Below the pieces are notes generated by a model. The model was not told the origin of the DNA and searched no databases. It saw nothing but the letters and a program-made list of their open reading frames with translations. 64,000 nucleotides of DNA from Granulicella cerasi (GTDB taxonomy: Bacteria; Acidobacteriota; Terriglobia; Terriglobales; Acidobacteriaceae): positions 1,205,731 to 1,269,730 of the forward strand of contig NZ_JAGSYD010000001.1 of the NCBI RefSeq assembly GCF_025685575.1, written 5' to 3'. This document shows positions 40,171-51,566 of this stretch, one piece after another; within the stretch, counting starts at the first letter, position 1, and the number at the start of each line of letters is the position of its first letter. The translations under genes were made by a program, and so were the position numbers.

Positions 40171-43100
40171 ATGCTGACCCCTTCTTCCGCCCGCCGTTTT
40201 GCCGCTCGCTGGATGCCAGCGGCCCTGTGCACCTTGGCCTCTGTCGTTGGCACTGCGGCCTCTGCGCAGACCACCTGCGTCAGCACACCGACCACGATCT
40301 CCGGCACCGTCTACACGCCGAACGGCACGGACCCGCTGCCCAACGTGCTGGTCTACGTGCCGACGGCTGGCACGACGTTGCCGACGCTGACCGATGGTGT
40401 AGACACCGTGAATGGATGCGCGGCGGTGAGCACCCTGGTTCCGACGACGCTGATCGCCAGCACCACTACGGACGCGAAGGGCAACTTCACGCTGGTGAAC
40501 AACAATCTGTCCACCGGCACACAGTTGGTGATTCAGGCAGGCAAGTGGCGTCGCGCTTATACGATTGCGCCCACGGCCTGCGCGGTGACGAGCGGTTTCA
40601 AGGCCGTGATGCCTTCTACGAAGGATCAGGGCAACATTCCCAAGATTGCTGTTCTTACCGGCAGCGTGGATTCCGCAGAATGCGTGCTGCGCAAGGTTGG
40701 TGTGGCGGACACCGAATTTACGAATCCTGCGAACGGTGGCCGTATCAACTTTTATCAGGGGACCGCATCGACGACTTCGGGTGGTGCAAGGATCGATTCA
40801 TCGACGCCCTCTGAAAGTGCTCTGGTCAATTCGGCATCGACGCTGGATGGCTATGACATGCTGATGCTTCCGTGCCAGGGCACCGATGCTGACTCGCTGG
40901 TCACAGCATCTGCAACGAATCGTAGCAACTTCGTCTCCTATGCCAACAATGGTGGTCGTGTTTTTGCAACGCACTTCAGCTATGTCTGGCTCGAGCAGGC
41001 GGACACCTTCAAATCTGTAGCGAACGGGTGGGGCAACTCGACGATCAGTGCGTCGACGACTACAAGCTATAACTCCGATATCAATACGACCTCGAACACC
41101 GTGGGGCAAGTGCTCTCCGATTGGATGTACTACATCGGTGCGAGCACAACGGCAGGCGTCATTCCCTTGTATGACTCGCGTCAGAATGTGACCTCGGTGA
41201 ATTCGCCCACGCAGGTGTGGGCTACGTTTGATGATTCACGCCTCCCTGCATACAAAGGCACGGTGATGCAGTTCACCTTCGACACGCCTTTGGGTTCCAC
41301 GAGTTCGCCCACGCTGGCGACCACGTTTACGAATACCCCTACTGTCATGCAACTCGGCTCTACGGGAAATAGCGTCGCTGTCAATGTGAGCAACTCCGGC
41401 AGCGGACCTGCGGATACCACGCTTACGCTGACATTCACCGCAGCTTCGGGCATCACGATCAGCGCAATCACTCCGACTAACGGCTCCGCGTCGGGTTGGA
41501 TCTGCAACGTGTCTACGCTCTCCTGCAGCCGTACGGTAGCTCTAGCTTCTGGTGCGAGCGATCCCGTCGCCGTGACCCTCAGCGTGGCTTCAACGGCGTC
41601 AGTGGGCAACACGAACATCCTGACAGCGGCTCTGACCGGTGGCAATATCTTCAATGTGTCGCAGTGCGGGCGCGTTCTTTTCAACTCCTACCATGTAGAG
41701 GAACCAGCGTCCGGGAACACGAATAGGAACATCGTTTTCCCCAATGAATGCACGACGGGCACGATGACCGCGCAGGAGAAGTTCCTCGAGTTCTCGCTGT
41801 TCAATCTGTCGAACTTCGTCGCTCCTTCGAACACGGATTCGGTGCTGATCCAGGGCACATCTTCGATCACCTGGACACCCTCGACCACGACGATCTACTA
41901 CGGTCATCCGCTGGATTCGACGATCCTGGATGCGACCTCGACGGTTGCGGGTACGTTCACGTATTCACCGGTGCTGGGCACCATTCCGCATGTGGCCAAT
42001 AGCCCGCTGACTGTGACGGCGACGTTTACGCCGACCGATCCGAATTACATCGGTGCCACGCAGACGAAGACCATTACGATCCTGCCGGACCCGACCGCGT
42101 CGACGATCACGCAGCTTGATCAGGACATCCACTACGGCGAAGAGATCGGCTATAACAACGGCGTCGATGCACAGCTCAACGTGCTGGTGGCGTCGCCGGG
42201 TTACAACCCCGGCAACGCTGCTGATAGCGGCCCCTTCACGGTTTACATCGACTCCACCCTGGTCTGCTCGGGTACTCGTGGTGTGCCGCTCACCGGTCCG
42301 CGTGGCAACTGCCCGGACGCCAACTTCCTCGGTTGGAATGCGGGCACGCACTACATGCAGTTGAACTATGCCGGCGATACCGACTACGTGGCCTCGCAGT
42401 CGCAAGGCTATCCGGTTGTCGTCGAGCCGGACCATACGACCACGGCCGCGACGCTGGCGAGCCCGTCGGCGGCGGTCTACCAGAACGTGAACTTCAATGC
42501 GCAGGTGGCGAACACGGACATTCCCGCTACGATCGCCGTCGGCAACGTAACTTTCTACGACAGCCTGAACGCGACGGCCGCGCAGACGACCAACAACCCG
42601 AACACGACTCTCGCGACCTCGAGCATGTATGCGGTCGGAACGTCAGCGGTAGATGCGACCGGCAACGCGTCGCTGCAGTTGGCGAACCTGACGATCGGTA
42701 CGCATAACATCTCGGCGTGCTATGGCTCGACGATCAACACCTCCGGCACTTACAACTTCCTGAACTCCTGCTCGGCGTCGAGCGTGCAGACGATCACGAT
42801 TCCGTCCACGGCTCAGCCGGGCACGGCGGTTACGCTGGTCTCGAGCGCGAACCCTTCCACCTACGGTCAGAGCGTCAGCTTCACGGTGCAGGTGAAGACG
42901 ACCGGCTCGTTTGTCGCGGTCCCGACGGGTACGGTGAACGTGCTCGATGGCTCGACAGTGTTGGGCACGCTGACCCTGGACGCAACTGGCAGCGGCATCT
43001 ACACGACGGCTTCGCTCGCCGTCGGAACACATCCGCTTACCGCCGTATACAGCGGCTCCGCGACGTATACGTCGAGCAAGTCGGCGACGTTGTCGCAGGT

Positions 43101-43641
43101 CGTGAACACGGCGATCACGCCGGTGGGCGCGGGCTATCAGCTCATCGTCGATCCGCTGACGGTGCCGATCTATGTCGGCTCGACGGGCGTGGTGAATGTT
43201 CAGGTCGTCACGTTCTCGAACTTCAACTCCGCGGTGAAACTAAGCTGTTCGGGCCTGCCTGACCAGTCGACCTGCACCTTCGCGGACTCGATCATCGCGG
43301 TCGGTGGCGGCACGACGAAGTTGCTGGTCGGCGCGGGTGCTCCGCACAACTGCAACAGCAACACACCGTACTTCTCGGGCCTGCCAGCGCGCATGGGGCT
43401 GCCCATCCTGAGCCTGTCGATGCTGACGCTGTGCGTGGCGCGCCGTCGTCGCAAGCTGCAGGGCATCGCTCTGCTGGCGCTGCTGCTGGCCATGCCGACG
43501 GTGCTGACAGGCTGCGGCTCGGGCAACTGCACGGACTTCGGCCTGAAGCCGGGCGACTATAACTTCAGCATCACGGCGACGCCGGTGGACACGCAGTACG
43601 CGCCGAAGACGCAGTTGATGTTGATGCATGTGCATTTGTAA
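40171..43641 (+). CDS. Large secreted Ig-like repeat protein
   Basis: A 1156-residue exported protein. Signal peptide at residues 1-32 (ASAQ). Residues about 36-140 are a CarboxypepD_reg-like domain (ISGTVYTPNGTDPLPNVLVYVP). Residues about 390-480 look like a DUF11-type domain. MBG/Ig-like units follow at about 565-640 (TIYYGHPLDSTILDATSTVAGTFTYSP), then Ig-like repeats to about 975 (SSANPSTYGQSVSFTVQV...VGTHPLTAVYSG). The C-terminus has a hydrophobic stretch, RRRRK, a second hydrophobic stretch, LTGCGSG and a short beta segment, an arrangement typical of acidobacterial surface proteins. Probably an adhesin or structural surface protein. Confidence 0.82.
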   Translation: MLTPSSARRFAARWMPAALCTLASVVGTAASAQTTCVSTPTTISGTVYTPNGTDPLPNVLVYVPTAGTTLPTLTDGVDTVNGCAAVSTLVPTTLIASTTTDAKGNFTLVNNNLSTGTQLVIQAGKWRRAYTIAPTACAVTSGFKAVMPSTKDQGNIPKIAVLTGSVDSAECVLRKVGVADTEFTNPANGGRINFYQGTASTTSGGARIDSSTPSESALVNSASTLDGYDMLMLPCQGTDADSLVTASATNRSNFVSYANNGGRVFATHFSYVWLEQADTFKSVANGWGNSTISASTTTSYNSDINTTSNTVGQVLSDWMYYIGASTTAGVIPLYDSRQNVTSVNSPTQVWATFDDSRLPAYKGTVMQFTFDTPLGSTSSPTLATTFTNTPTVMQLGSTGNSVAVNVSNSGSGPADTTLTLTFTAASGITISAITPTNGSASGWICNVSTLSCSRTVALASGASDPVAVTLSVASTASVGNTNILTAALTGGNIFNVSQCGRVLFNSYHVEEPASGNTNRNIVFPNECTTGTMTAQEKFLEFSLFNLSNFVAPSNTDSVLIQGTSSITWTPSTTTIYYGHPLDSTILDATSTVAGTFTYSPVLGTIPHVANSPLTVTATFTPTDPNYIGATQTKTITILPDPTASTITQLDQDIHYGEEIGYNNGVDAQLNVLVASPGYNPGNAADSGPFTVYIDSTLVCSGTRGVPLTGPRGNCPDANFLGWNAGTHYMQLNYAGDTDYVASQSQGYPVVVEPDHTTTAATLASPSAAVYQNVNFNAQVANTDIPATIAVGNVTFYDSLNATAAQTTNNPNTTLATSSMYAVGTSAVDATGNASLQLANLTIGTHNISACYGSTINTSGTYNFLNSCSASSVQTITIPSTAQPGTAVTLVSSANPSTYGQSVSFTVQVKTTGSFVAVPTGTVNVLDGSTVLGTLTLDATGSGIYTTASLAVGTHPLTAVYSGSATYTSSKSATLSQVVNTAITPVGAGYQLIVDPLTVPIYVGSTGVVNVQVVTFSNFNSAVKLSCSGLPDQSTCTFADSIIAVGGGTTKLLVGAGAPHNCNSNTPYFSGLPARMGLPILSLSMLTLCVARRRRKLQGIALLALLLAMPTVLTGCGSGNCTDFGLKPGDYNFSITATPVDTQYAPKTQLMLMHVHL

Positions 43642-43644
43642 GGC

Positions 43645-43779
43645 AGTCGTAAGTGTGAAGTGGTAAGTCATAAGTGAAACGCCCCAAAAGCGTGACGCCC
43701 ACGGAGGAATCCGTGGGCGTCACGCTTTTTACTTACGACTTTTCACTTACGACTTCTCACTTACAACTTTTCACTCATG
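43645..43779. repeat. Heptad-repeat element B around a terminator hairpin
   Basis: The left arm is five consecutive 7-mers of the form AGTnnnA (43645-43679). The right arm is seven 7-mers of the form ACTnnnn, mostly ACTTnnn (43731-43779). Between them is a perfect 20-bp hairpin (43686-43705 with 43710-43729). The element separates convergent genes. Confidence 0.88.
43686..43729. terminator. Bidirectional 20-bp terminator hairpin
   Basis: The stem is a perfect 20 bp with AAAAG/CTTTT ends and a GGAA loop; it serves both the Ig-like gene and the glutamate dehydrogenase gene. Confidence 0.9.
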
Positions 43780-43792
43780 ATTACGACTTGCC

Positions 43793-45121
<1,329 letters not shown>

Positions 45122-45437
45122 CGGTGTAGCTCTACCTTTCCGCTAATAAGAACGGCTCGCGAAGCGTTGGACTTAGCATCTTTCAAAAGTGCTCGTCTCG
45201 CGCATAAAAATTGCGTTAGCCGTCGTAGGAGGCGGACGCGCTTCTCTGCTGCAATCCGCTGGATATCTCTTGCTCTTCTCTGAGCAAACGGAGGCGAGTC
45301 TACGCCCCGCGTAATATCGCCATCAACGGGTGCTGTGCGTTATTCGGTCGACGTGACCCATTTTTGACACGAGTACAACGGATGGGTTGCGCCTGTGTCG
45401 TGCGCCGCATCCAACGCAGGCAGGAGGACGTTTCCCG
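45122..45437. other. Divergent intergenic region upstream of gdhA and the small lipoprotein gene
   Basis: About 316 bp without a supported ORF. A TTGACA at 45364-45369 has no convincing -10 partner at normal spacing. Promoters for both flanking genes must lie here. Confidence 0.35.
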
Positions 45438-45593
45438 ATGAAGCTTCGTCATACAGCCTTCGCTGTTCTGGGTAGCACCGCTCTGATGCTGGTGCTGACC
45501 GGCTGCCCGCATCACCATCACGATCACTACCCGCCGCCGCCTCCGCCGCCGCACCATGACGACGGCCCGCCGCCGCCTCCTCCGCCGCGCTAG
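45438..45593 (+). CDS. Small His/Pro-rich lipoprotein
   Basis: A 51-residue precursor. A lipoprotein signal ends in the lipobox LVLTGC (Cys at residue 23). The mature part is only about 29 residues, made almost entirely of His, Pro and Asp (CPHHHHDHY, a run of seven Pro, HHDDG, a second run of seven Pro, then Arg). A clear AGGAGG site lies upstream of the ATG at 45438. The His/Asp clusters could bind divalent metals; this is an inference from composition only. Confidence 0.8.
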   Translation: MKLRHTAFAVLGSTALMLVLTGCPHHHHDHYPPPPPPPHHDDGPPPPPPPR

Positions 45594-45615
45594 ATCGCGG
45601 CTCCATAGAAACAAC

Positions 45616-45654
45616 ACACGAGGCATCGCTATGATGAATAGCGATGCCTCGTGT
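45616..45654 (+). terminator. 17-bp hairpin overlapping the trpE -10 hexamer and start codon
   Basis: A perfect 17-bp stem (45616-45632 with 45638-45654) with loop GATGA, followed by a T-rich TTCTTC. It is well placed to end the lipoprotein transcript. Its loop side contains the trpE -10 hexamer, and its right arm contains the trpE ATG. Confidence 0.8.
45630..45635 (+). promoter_or_regulatory. -10 hexamer of near-leaderless trpE transcript
   Basis: TATGAT ends 8 nt before the ATG at 45644 and lies in the upper stem and loop of the preceding hairpin. Confidence 0.45.
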
Positions 45655-47221
45655 TTCTTCAACCCGCTCTTCTGCGCCGGCGAAGCCAGCCAAGCGCAAA
45701 CCCGCCGCTTCGGTGAACGCCTCACCCACTCCGCGGGAGTTTGCCGCATGGGCCAGGCAGCACACGCTTGTCCCCGTCACGCGCACGGTCGTCGCCGATC
45801 TGGAAACGCCGGTGTCGGCGTTTCTGCGCGTCGCTGCGGAAGAGCCGGAAGCGTTCCTGCTGGAGTCGGTTGAAGGCGGCGAGCATGTAGGCCGCTACAC
45901 CTTCATCGGCATTCGCCCGTACCGCCGCATTACCTCGCGCGGTCGCTCGCTCACCCTGGTCGAGGGCCGCAAGACGCGTCACTTCGAGGGCGATATTTTT
46001 GCGGAGTTGAAGTCGGCGCTGGAAGGGCAGAGCATCGCTCGCTTGCCGAACCTGCCGCCGTTCGTTGCGGGAGCGGTGGGCTTCTTCGCATACGACGTTG
46101 TGCGCCAGATCGAGAAGCTACCGAGCCATGCCAAGGATGAACTCGGCGCGCCGGATGCGCACCTCATGTTCTTCGACGAGGTACTTGCGTTCGATCACGT
46201 GAAGCACGCGATTCACCTGATGGTGACTGCGGGTGCGCGTAAGCCAATCACGTCGGCGAGCTACGCTGACGCGGTGAAGCGGCTGGACCGCCTGGAGAAG
46301 ACGCTCGCGAATGCGCCGATTCCGAAGCCGAAGAAGTCTCGCAAGCCATTGCCTCCGCTGAAGCTGACGGCGCGCACCAAGCCCGCGCAGTACATGCGCG
46401 CGGTGGATGCGGTGAAGGAGTACATCAAGGCCGGCGACATCTTCCAGTGTGTGCTCTCGCAGCGTTTTGATTGCACGCCTGCGGTCGATCCGTTTCAGGT
46501 CTATCGCTCGCTGCGCATCGTGAACCCATCGCCGTATATGTACTTCCTGCGCTTCCCGCAGCAGGGCGGAGAAGGGGAAGCGTTGTCGCACATCGTGGGT
46601 TCTTCGCCGGAGTTGCTGGTGCGCGTGCACGATGGCCGCGTGGAGTATCGTCCCATCGCTGGCACGCGTCCGCGTGGCGCGGATGAAGCCGCTGACAAGG
46701 CGCATGAAGCGTCGCTGCGCGCGGACGCGAAGGAAGTCGCCGAACACGTGATGCTTGTCGATCTCGGACGCAATGATGTGGGGCGCGTGTCGGAGTACGG
46801 CTCCGTGAAGGTGACGGACCTGATGTTCATAGAACGCTACTCGCACGTGATGCATCTGGTGTCGAAGATCGAAGGCCAGTTGCGCGATGGCTTGTCGCCT
46901 ATCGAAGCGTTCAAGAGCTGCTTCCCCGCAGGTACATTGTCGGGCGCGCCGAAGATTCGCGCGATGGAGATCATCGACGAGCTTGAGCCTGCCCGCCGCG
47001 GCGTCTATGGCGGTGCCATCGTGTACGCCGACTTCTCCGGCAACTTCGACAGCTGCATCGCGATCCGTACGCTCTTCATGGACGGCGAAGAAGGCCACAT
47101 CCAGAGCGGCGCTGGCATCGTTGCTGACTCCGTGCCTGAGAAGGAGCATGAGGAGTGCAAGAACAAGGCCGCCGCGGTGGTGCGTGCGATTGAGCGGGCG
47201 AGGCTGGTGGTGAGTAGTTAG
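45644..47221 (+). CDS. trpE: Anthranilate synthase component I
   Basis: A 525-residue chorismate-utilising enzyme making anthranilate, the first step of tryptophan synthesis. The N-terminal domain has ETPVSAFLRV...FLLESVEGGEHVGRYTFIG with the LLES element of the feedback-inhibition site. The catalytic domain has FQCVLSQRF, SSPELLVRV, IAGTRPRG, VDLGRNDVGRV, GTLSGAPKIRAMEIIDELEP and the glycine-rich IQSGAGIVADS. No trpG or other trp gene is adjacent. The first 25 residues are Ser/Ala/Lys-rich and not conserved, so a GTG near 45713 is an alternative start. Confidence 0.94.
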   Translation: MPRVSSTRSSAPAKPAKRKPAASVNASPTPREFAAWARQHTLVPVTRTVVADLETPVSAFLRVAAEEPEAFLLESVEGGEHVGRYTFIGIRPYRRITSRGRSLTLVEGRKTRHFEGDIFAELKSALEGQSIARLPNLPPFVAGAVGFFAYDVVRQIEKLPSHAKDELGAPDAHLMFFDEVLAFDHVKHAIHLMVTAGARKPITSASYADAVKRLDRLEKTLANAPIPKPKKSRKPLPPLKLTARTKPAQYMRAVDAVKEYIKAGDIFQCVLSQRFDCTPAVDPFQVYRSLRIVNPSPYMYFLRFPQQGGEGEALSHIVGSSPELLVRVHDGRVEYRPIAGTRPRGADEAADKAHEASLRADAKEVAEHVMLVDLGRNDVGRVSEYGSVKVTDLMFIERYSHVMHLVSKIEGQLRDGLSPIEAFKSCFPAGTLSGAPKIRAMEIIDELEPARRGVYGGAIVYADFSGNFDSCIAIRTLFMDGEEGHIQSGAGIVADSVPEKEHEECKNKAAAVVRAIERARLVVSS

Positions 47222-47240
47222 TAGTTCGTCTGAGACTGCA

Positions 47241-47272
47241 AAAAGCCTGCGCTGTGGCGCAGGCTTTTGCTT
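47241..47272. terminator. Bidirectional terminator between trpE and the TonB-dependent receptor
   Basis: A perfect 12-bp stem AAAAGCCTGCGC/GCGCAGGCTTTT (47241-47252 with 47257-47268) with a TGTG loop. Confidence 0.88.
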
Positions 47273-47307
47273 TTCATGTGCTGACGCTCATGGCGTATGA
47301 CTGACTG

Positions 47308-49998
47308 CTAGAAGCTATACCGCGCGCCGAACTCGATGCGGCGACCGTTGTCCGCGGTGATCGGTGCGCCGAACTGCGAGTTCAGGCCCGGGGCGGCGGT
47401 ATTGCCGTTGCTGACGAGCACGCTGTTCACGCTCTGCACGTTGGTGTAGTTGAGGAAGTTTGCCGAGCGCACGTTCACGGTGAGGCTCTGCGGATGCGTG
47501 GCCTTCGGATTATGCGTAAGGGCGAAGCTGCGCTGCAGGTTCGCGTCGAGGTGCACGTTCCACGGGATCGTGCCGAGGTTGCGCGTGACCGGGCGAAGCG
47601 GCACACCGTTCACGATGGGGCCGTTGTTCGTCAGCACGCCGAACTTCGTGCGGAAGACGTTGACGTTGTCGACGACTGCACCGGGCGCGGCGTACTGCGG
47701 GCGATCGTTATAGTTGCCATCGCCGTTGTTGTCACTGCCGGTGGAGAGGTCGTAGCGCTGCTTGCCCTGCATGTAGCCGTCCATGGAGAGCGCAATCTTC
47801 AGCGGCAGGTTCACGTTGCCCTGGCCGAAGATCTGCCAGGAACCCTGGTTCGTACGCTGCACGATCTCACCTGCGTTGCTGTAGGCGCTTTGCGGCTGGA
47901 AGAAGGTGCTGTCGTTGTTGCTGTCGCGGATGTCGATGTGCACTGCGCCGATAACACCCTGCGCGCGCTTGTTCTTGAAGTTGCTGATGACCAGCACCTC
48001 ACCGTGGCCGATGCCTTCGGCGCTCGGCTGTACCTGCAGGATGTTCGTGTTCGGCATGAGGGGGCGCGCGCCGTAGGGGTTGGAGTCTGTCGGCGAGTTG
48101 ATGTTCACCGTGCGGGCCATGTTGAACATGCGGATCTGCACTTCCTGCACGTTCACGTTGAAGCCCTTGGGCAGGTCCTTCGCGACGCCGACCGCGCCCA
48201 TGATGTAGCTCCCCGGTCCGAGCCCAGGCTGCGTGGTGCGCAGGGTGTGGATGGACGTGGCGCCTGCGAGCGGGTTGCCATAGGTGGGGTTGTAGACGAG
48301 GTTGCTGACGCGCTGGATGCCGTCGAGGCGATGCAGTTCCTCGGTCTCATCGGCGTTGTACTGCCCGTTGAAGACGCCGAAGTGCGCGTCGAGGTGCCAG
48401 GTCTGCTTCTTGTCCGGCGACCACGCTACGCCGAGGCGCGGGGCGAAGTTGCGATACGTCGCCGGATCGCTCTCGAGGAAGTAGCGCAGACCGTAGGAGA
48501 AGGTAAGGTTCGGCTTCAGCTTCATCGTGTCCTGAAAGAAGGCGACGAGTCGCGTCTGGTCGATGATGACGTTCGGGTTGCCGGCGACGTTGCTGAAGCT
48601 CTGCGGCTGCTGCGCCAGATACTGCGCGGCGGAAGCGTAGGTGTAGATGCCGTTGAAGTTCGTGTAGAGCAGGCTGTTGCGGTGGATCCAGAAGTACTGG
48701 ATGCCGGCCTTGATGCTGTGCTGCTTGGTGGTCAGCACGACGTCGTCGTCATACTCCATGCGGCTGCGGTGCTGGATGCTGGGGCCGTACGTCGAGCCGC
48801 CGCCGGTGAAGAAGCCGGAGACCTGCACGCTGGGCGCAAGACTGTTGGGCGTGTAGGTTTCGCTGTACCACTCGAAGGCGAGGCGCGACTCATGCATCAG
48901 GTGCTCGCTGAAGGTGGTGACGTTGGAGCCGCGCACCGTCTGGTCGAGCCACGAGTCGTCGTAGCCGGTCTCGCGCAGCGACGAGCCGCCAACGCCGCTG
49001 TTCGCGGTGTCGTTCGCGTTGGCCGAATAGGTGAGGAAGAGGAAGTCCTTCGGCGAAATCTGGAAGTCCGCACGGCCGGAGGCTTCCCACAGCGACTTCG
49101 GCGTGGGCACGTTGTAGATCGTCGCCTGCTGATTGCCTGCAGTGTCGAGCGTGATGGCGTTCACGACGGCAAGCTGATCGATCTGGCGGTGCTCCAGCGA
49201 GAGGGAGAAGCTGGATCCCTTCTTGCGAATGGGGCCGGAGAGGTCGAAGCCGTAGCGCTGCTTGCCGAGCTTGCCTGTTGTGGGCGCGAAGGGGTCCTTC
49301 GCGTTCATCCAAGAGCTGGAGTTGGTGCCGAAGAGCGAGCCGTGGAAGGCCTTGGCGCCGGGCTTGGTGTAGATTTCCACGCGGCCGCCGTCGCCGAAGG
49401 GCGGCTCGCGGTACTCGGCGGAGAAGAGGTCGGGGTTGACGCTGATGAAGGCGATAGAGTCCTTCGGAGGCAGTTGCGCGTCGTCCTGGAAGCCGTCCAC
49501 AGAGATGTGCGTCTTCGAGGGGATACCGCCGGACATCGCGCCAAGCTGCTGAAGCTGACGCTGCAGATCATCGGGGTCATCGGCGAGCGACTGCAGCATC
49601 TTGCCGCTGACGGTCATGCCGTTCACGCCGCCGGGCGCGGTGACCTGCATCAGGTCTTCGTCGGCATCGACGGTCACGCTGGCTTCGGTGGCGGGCACGA
49701 GCTTCAGGTGGAGGTCCTGCGTGAAGGGCGTGGTGAGCTTCACGGTGAAGCTCGAGAAACCTTCTGCCGAGGCCGTGAACGAGTGCTTGCCGCTGGCCAC
49801 GCAGGGGAAGAGGAAGCGGCCCGCGCTGTCGGTCGTCTTCGAGGTGTGTTCGTCAAGCACCACGCGCGCATCGGGGATCAGCGCCTCGGTGGAGTCCACG
49901 ACGGTACCCGCGAGCTTAGTGCAAGTCGTCTGGGCAGGCGCCAGCGAGGAGGAAGCCACGGGGATCAAGAGCGAAAGCAAAGCAAGGGTGAAGCGCAT
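47308..49998 (-). CDS. TonB-dependent receptor-like protein with CarboxypepD-regulatory N-terminus (Oar-like)
   Basis: An 896-residue outer-membrane protein. Signal peptide at about residues 1-23. Residues about 27-115 are a CarboxypepD_reg-like domain (KLAGTVVDSTEALIPDARVVLDE). Residues about 120-235 form the plug (MTVSGKMLQSL...ISVDGFQDDAQLPPKDSI...EYREPPFGDGGRVEIYTKPG). The rest is a beta-barrel ending in the aromatic C-terminal signature RIEFGARYSF. These proteins are abundant in Acidobacteria and are usually linked to polymer or nutrient uptake. The ATG at 49998 is chosen because AGGAG lies 7 nt upstream; a longer reading overlaps argG and is rejected. Confidence 0.88.
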   Translation of the reverse strand: MRFTLALLSLLIPVASSSLAPAQTTCTKLAGTVVDSTEALIPDARVVLDEHTSKTTDSAGRFLFPCVASGKHSFTASAEGFSSFTVKLTTPFTQDLHLKLVPATEASVTVDADEDLMQVTAPGGVNGMTVSGKMLQSLADDPDDLQRQLQQLGAMSGGIPSKTHISVDGFQDDAQLPPKDSIAFISVNPDLFSAEYREPPFGDGGRVEIYTKPGAKAFHGSLFGTNSSSWMNAKDPFAPTTGKLGKQRYGFDLSGPIRKKGSSFSLSLEHRQIDQLAVVNAITLDTAGNQQATIYNVPTPKSLWEASGRADFQISPKDFLFLTYSANANDTANSGVGGSSLRETGYDDSWLDQTVRGSNVTTFSEHLMHESRLAFEWYSETYTPNSLAPSVQVSGFFTGGGSTYGPSIQHRSRMEYDDDVVLTTKQHSIKAGIQYFWIHRNSLLYTNFNGIYTYASAAQYLAQQPQSFSNVAGNPNVIIDQTRLVAFFQDTMKLKPNLTFSYGLRYFLESDPATYRNFAPRLGVAWSPDKKQTWHLDAHFGVFNGQYNADETEELHRLDGIQRVSNLVYNPTYGNPLAGATSIHTLRTTQPGLGPGSYIMGAVGVAKDLPKGFNVNVQEVQIRMFNMARTVNINSPTDSNPYGARPLMPNTNILQVQPSAEGIGHGEVLVISNFKNKRAQGVIGAVHIDIRDSNNDSTFFQPQSAYSNAGEIVQRTNQGSWQIFGQGNVNLPLKIALSMDGYMQGKQRYDLSTGSDNNGDGNYNDRPQYAAPGAVVDNVNVFRTKFGVLTNNGPIVNGVPLRPVTRNLGTIPWNVHLDANLQRSFALTHNPKATHPQSLTVNVRSANFLNYTNVQSVNSVLVSNGNTAAPGLNSQFGAPITADNGRRIEFGARYSF

Positions 49999-50157
49999 GG
50001 AGAAACTCCTGCCGAGACGGCGGGTGAACTTGGGACGGAAATCCGTCGATGTGTCGGAGTACGCAAGGCTCCTGCGATTGGTTCCCCGGTCGGATGAATA
50101 TTTCGAGAAGCTCCTGTGCATTTCGCGGGCACGCCGCGGTCGTCGCACAGGGCAACG

Positions 50158-50163
50158 TAAAAT
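50158..50163 (+). promoter_or_regulatory. Candidate -10 of the argG promoter
   Basis: TAAAAT, about 60 nt upstream of the argG start, immediately followed by the palindrome at 50164-50205. Confidence 0.4.
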
Positions 50164-50205
50164 AGAGAACGTTGTGCGTTCGCGGTTGGAACGCAAAAGT
50201 TCTCT
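50164..50205 (+). promoter_or_regulatory. Nested palindrome in the argG promoter/leader
   Basis: An outer 7-bp inverted repeat AGAGAAC/GTTCTCT (50164-50170 with 50199-50205) encloses an inner one TGCGTTC/GAACGCA (50175-50181 with 50189-50195). It overlaps the expected transcription start and could be an operator or a leader hairpin. Confidence 0.4.
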
Positions 50206-50213
50206 GAGGGTAA

Positions 50214-51554
<1,341 letters not shown>

Positions 51555-51566
51555 CTCAGGCGAGAG

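Noticed and set aside
43731..43779. CRISPR array at the ACTnnnn repeats
   Set aside because: Units are 7 bp with no spacers; no cas genes nearby.
45594..45643. Tryptophan leader-peptide attenuator upstream of trpE
   Set aside because: No short Trp-rich reading frame is present; the only structure is the 17-bp hairpin.
47494..50097. 867-codon open frame opposite the TonB-dependent receptor
   Set aside because: Shadow frame on the opposite strand of a clear receptor gene; no family features.
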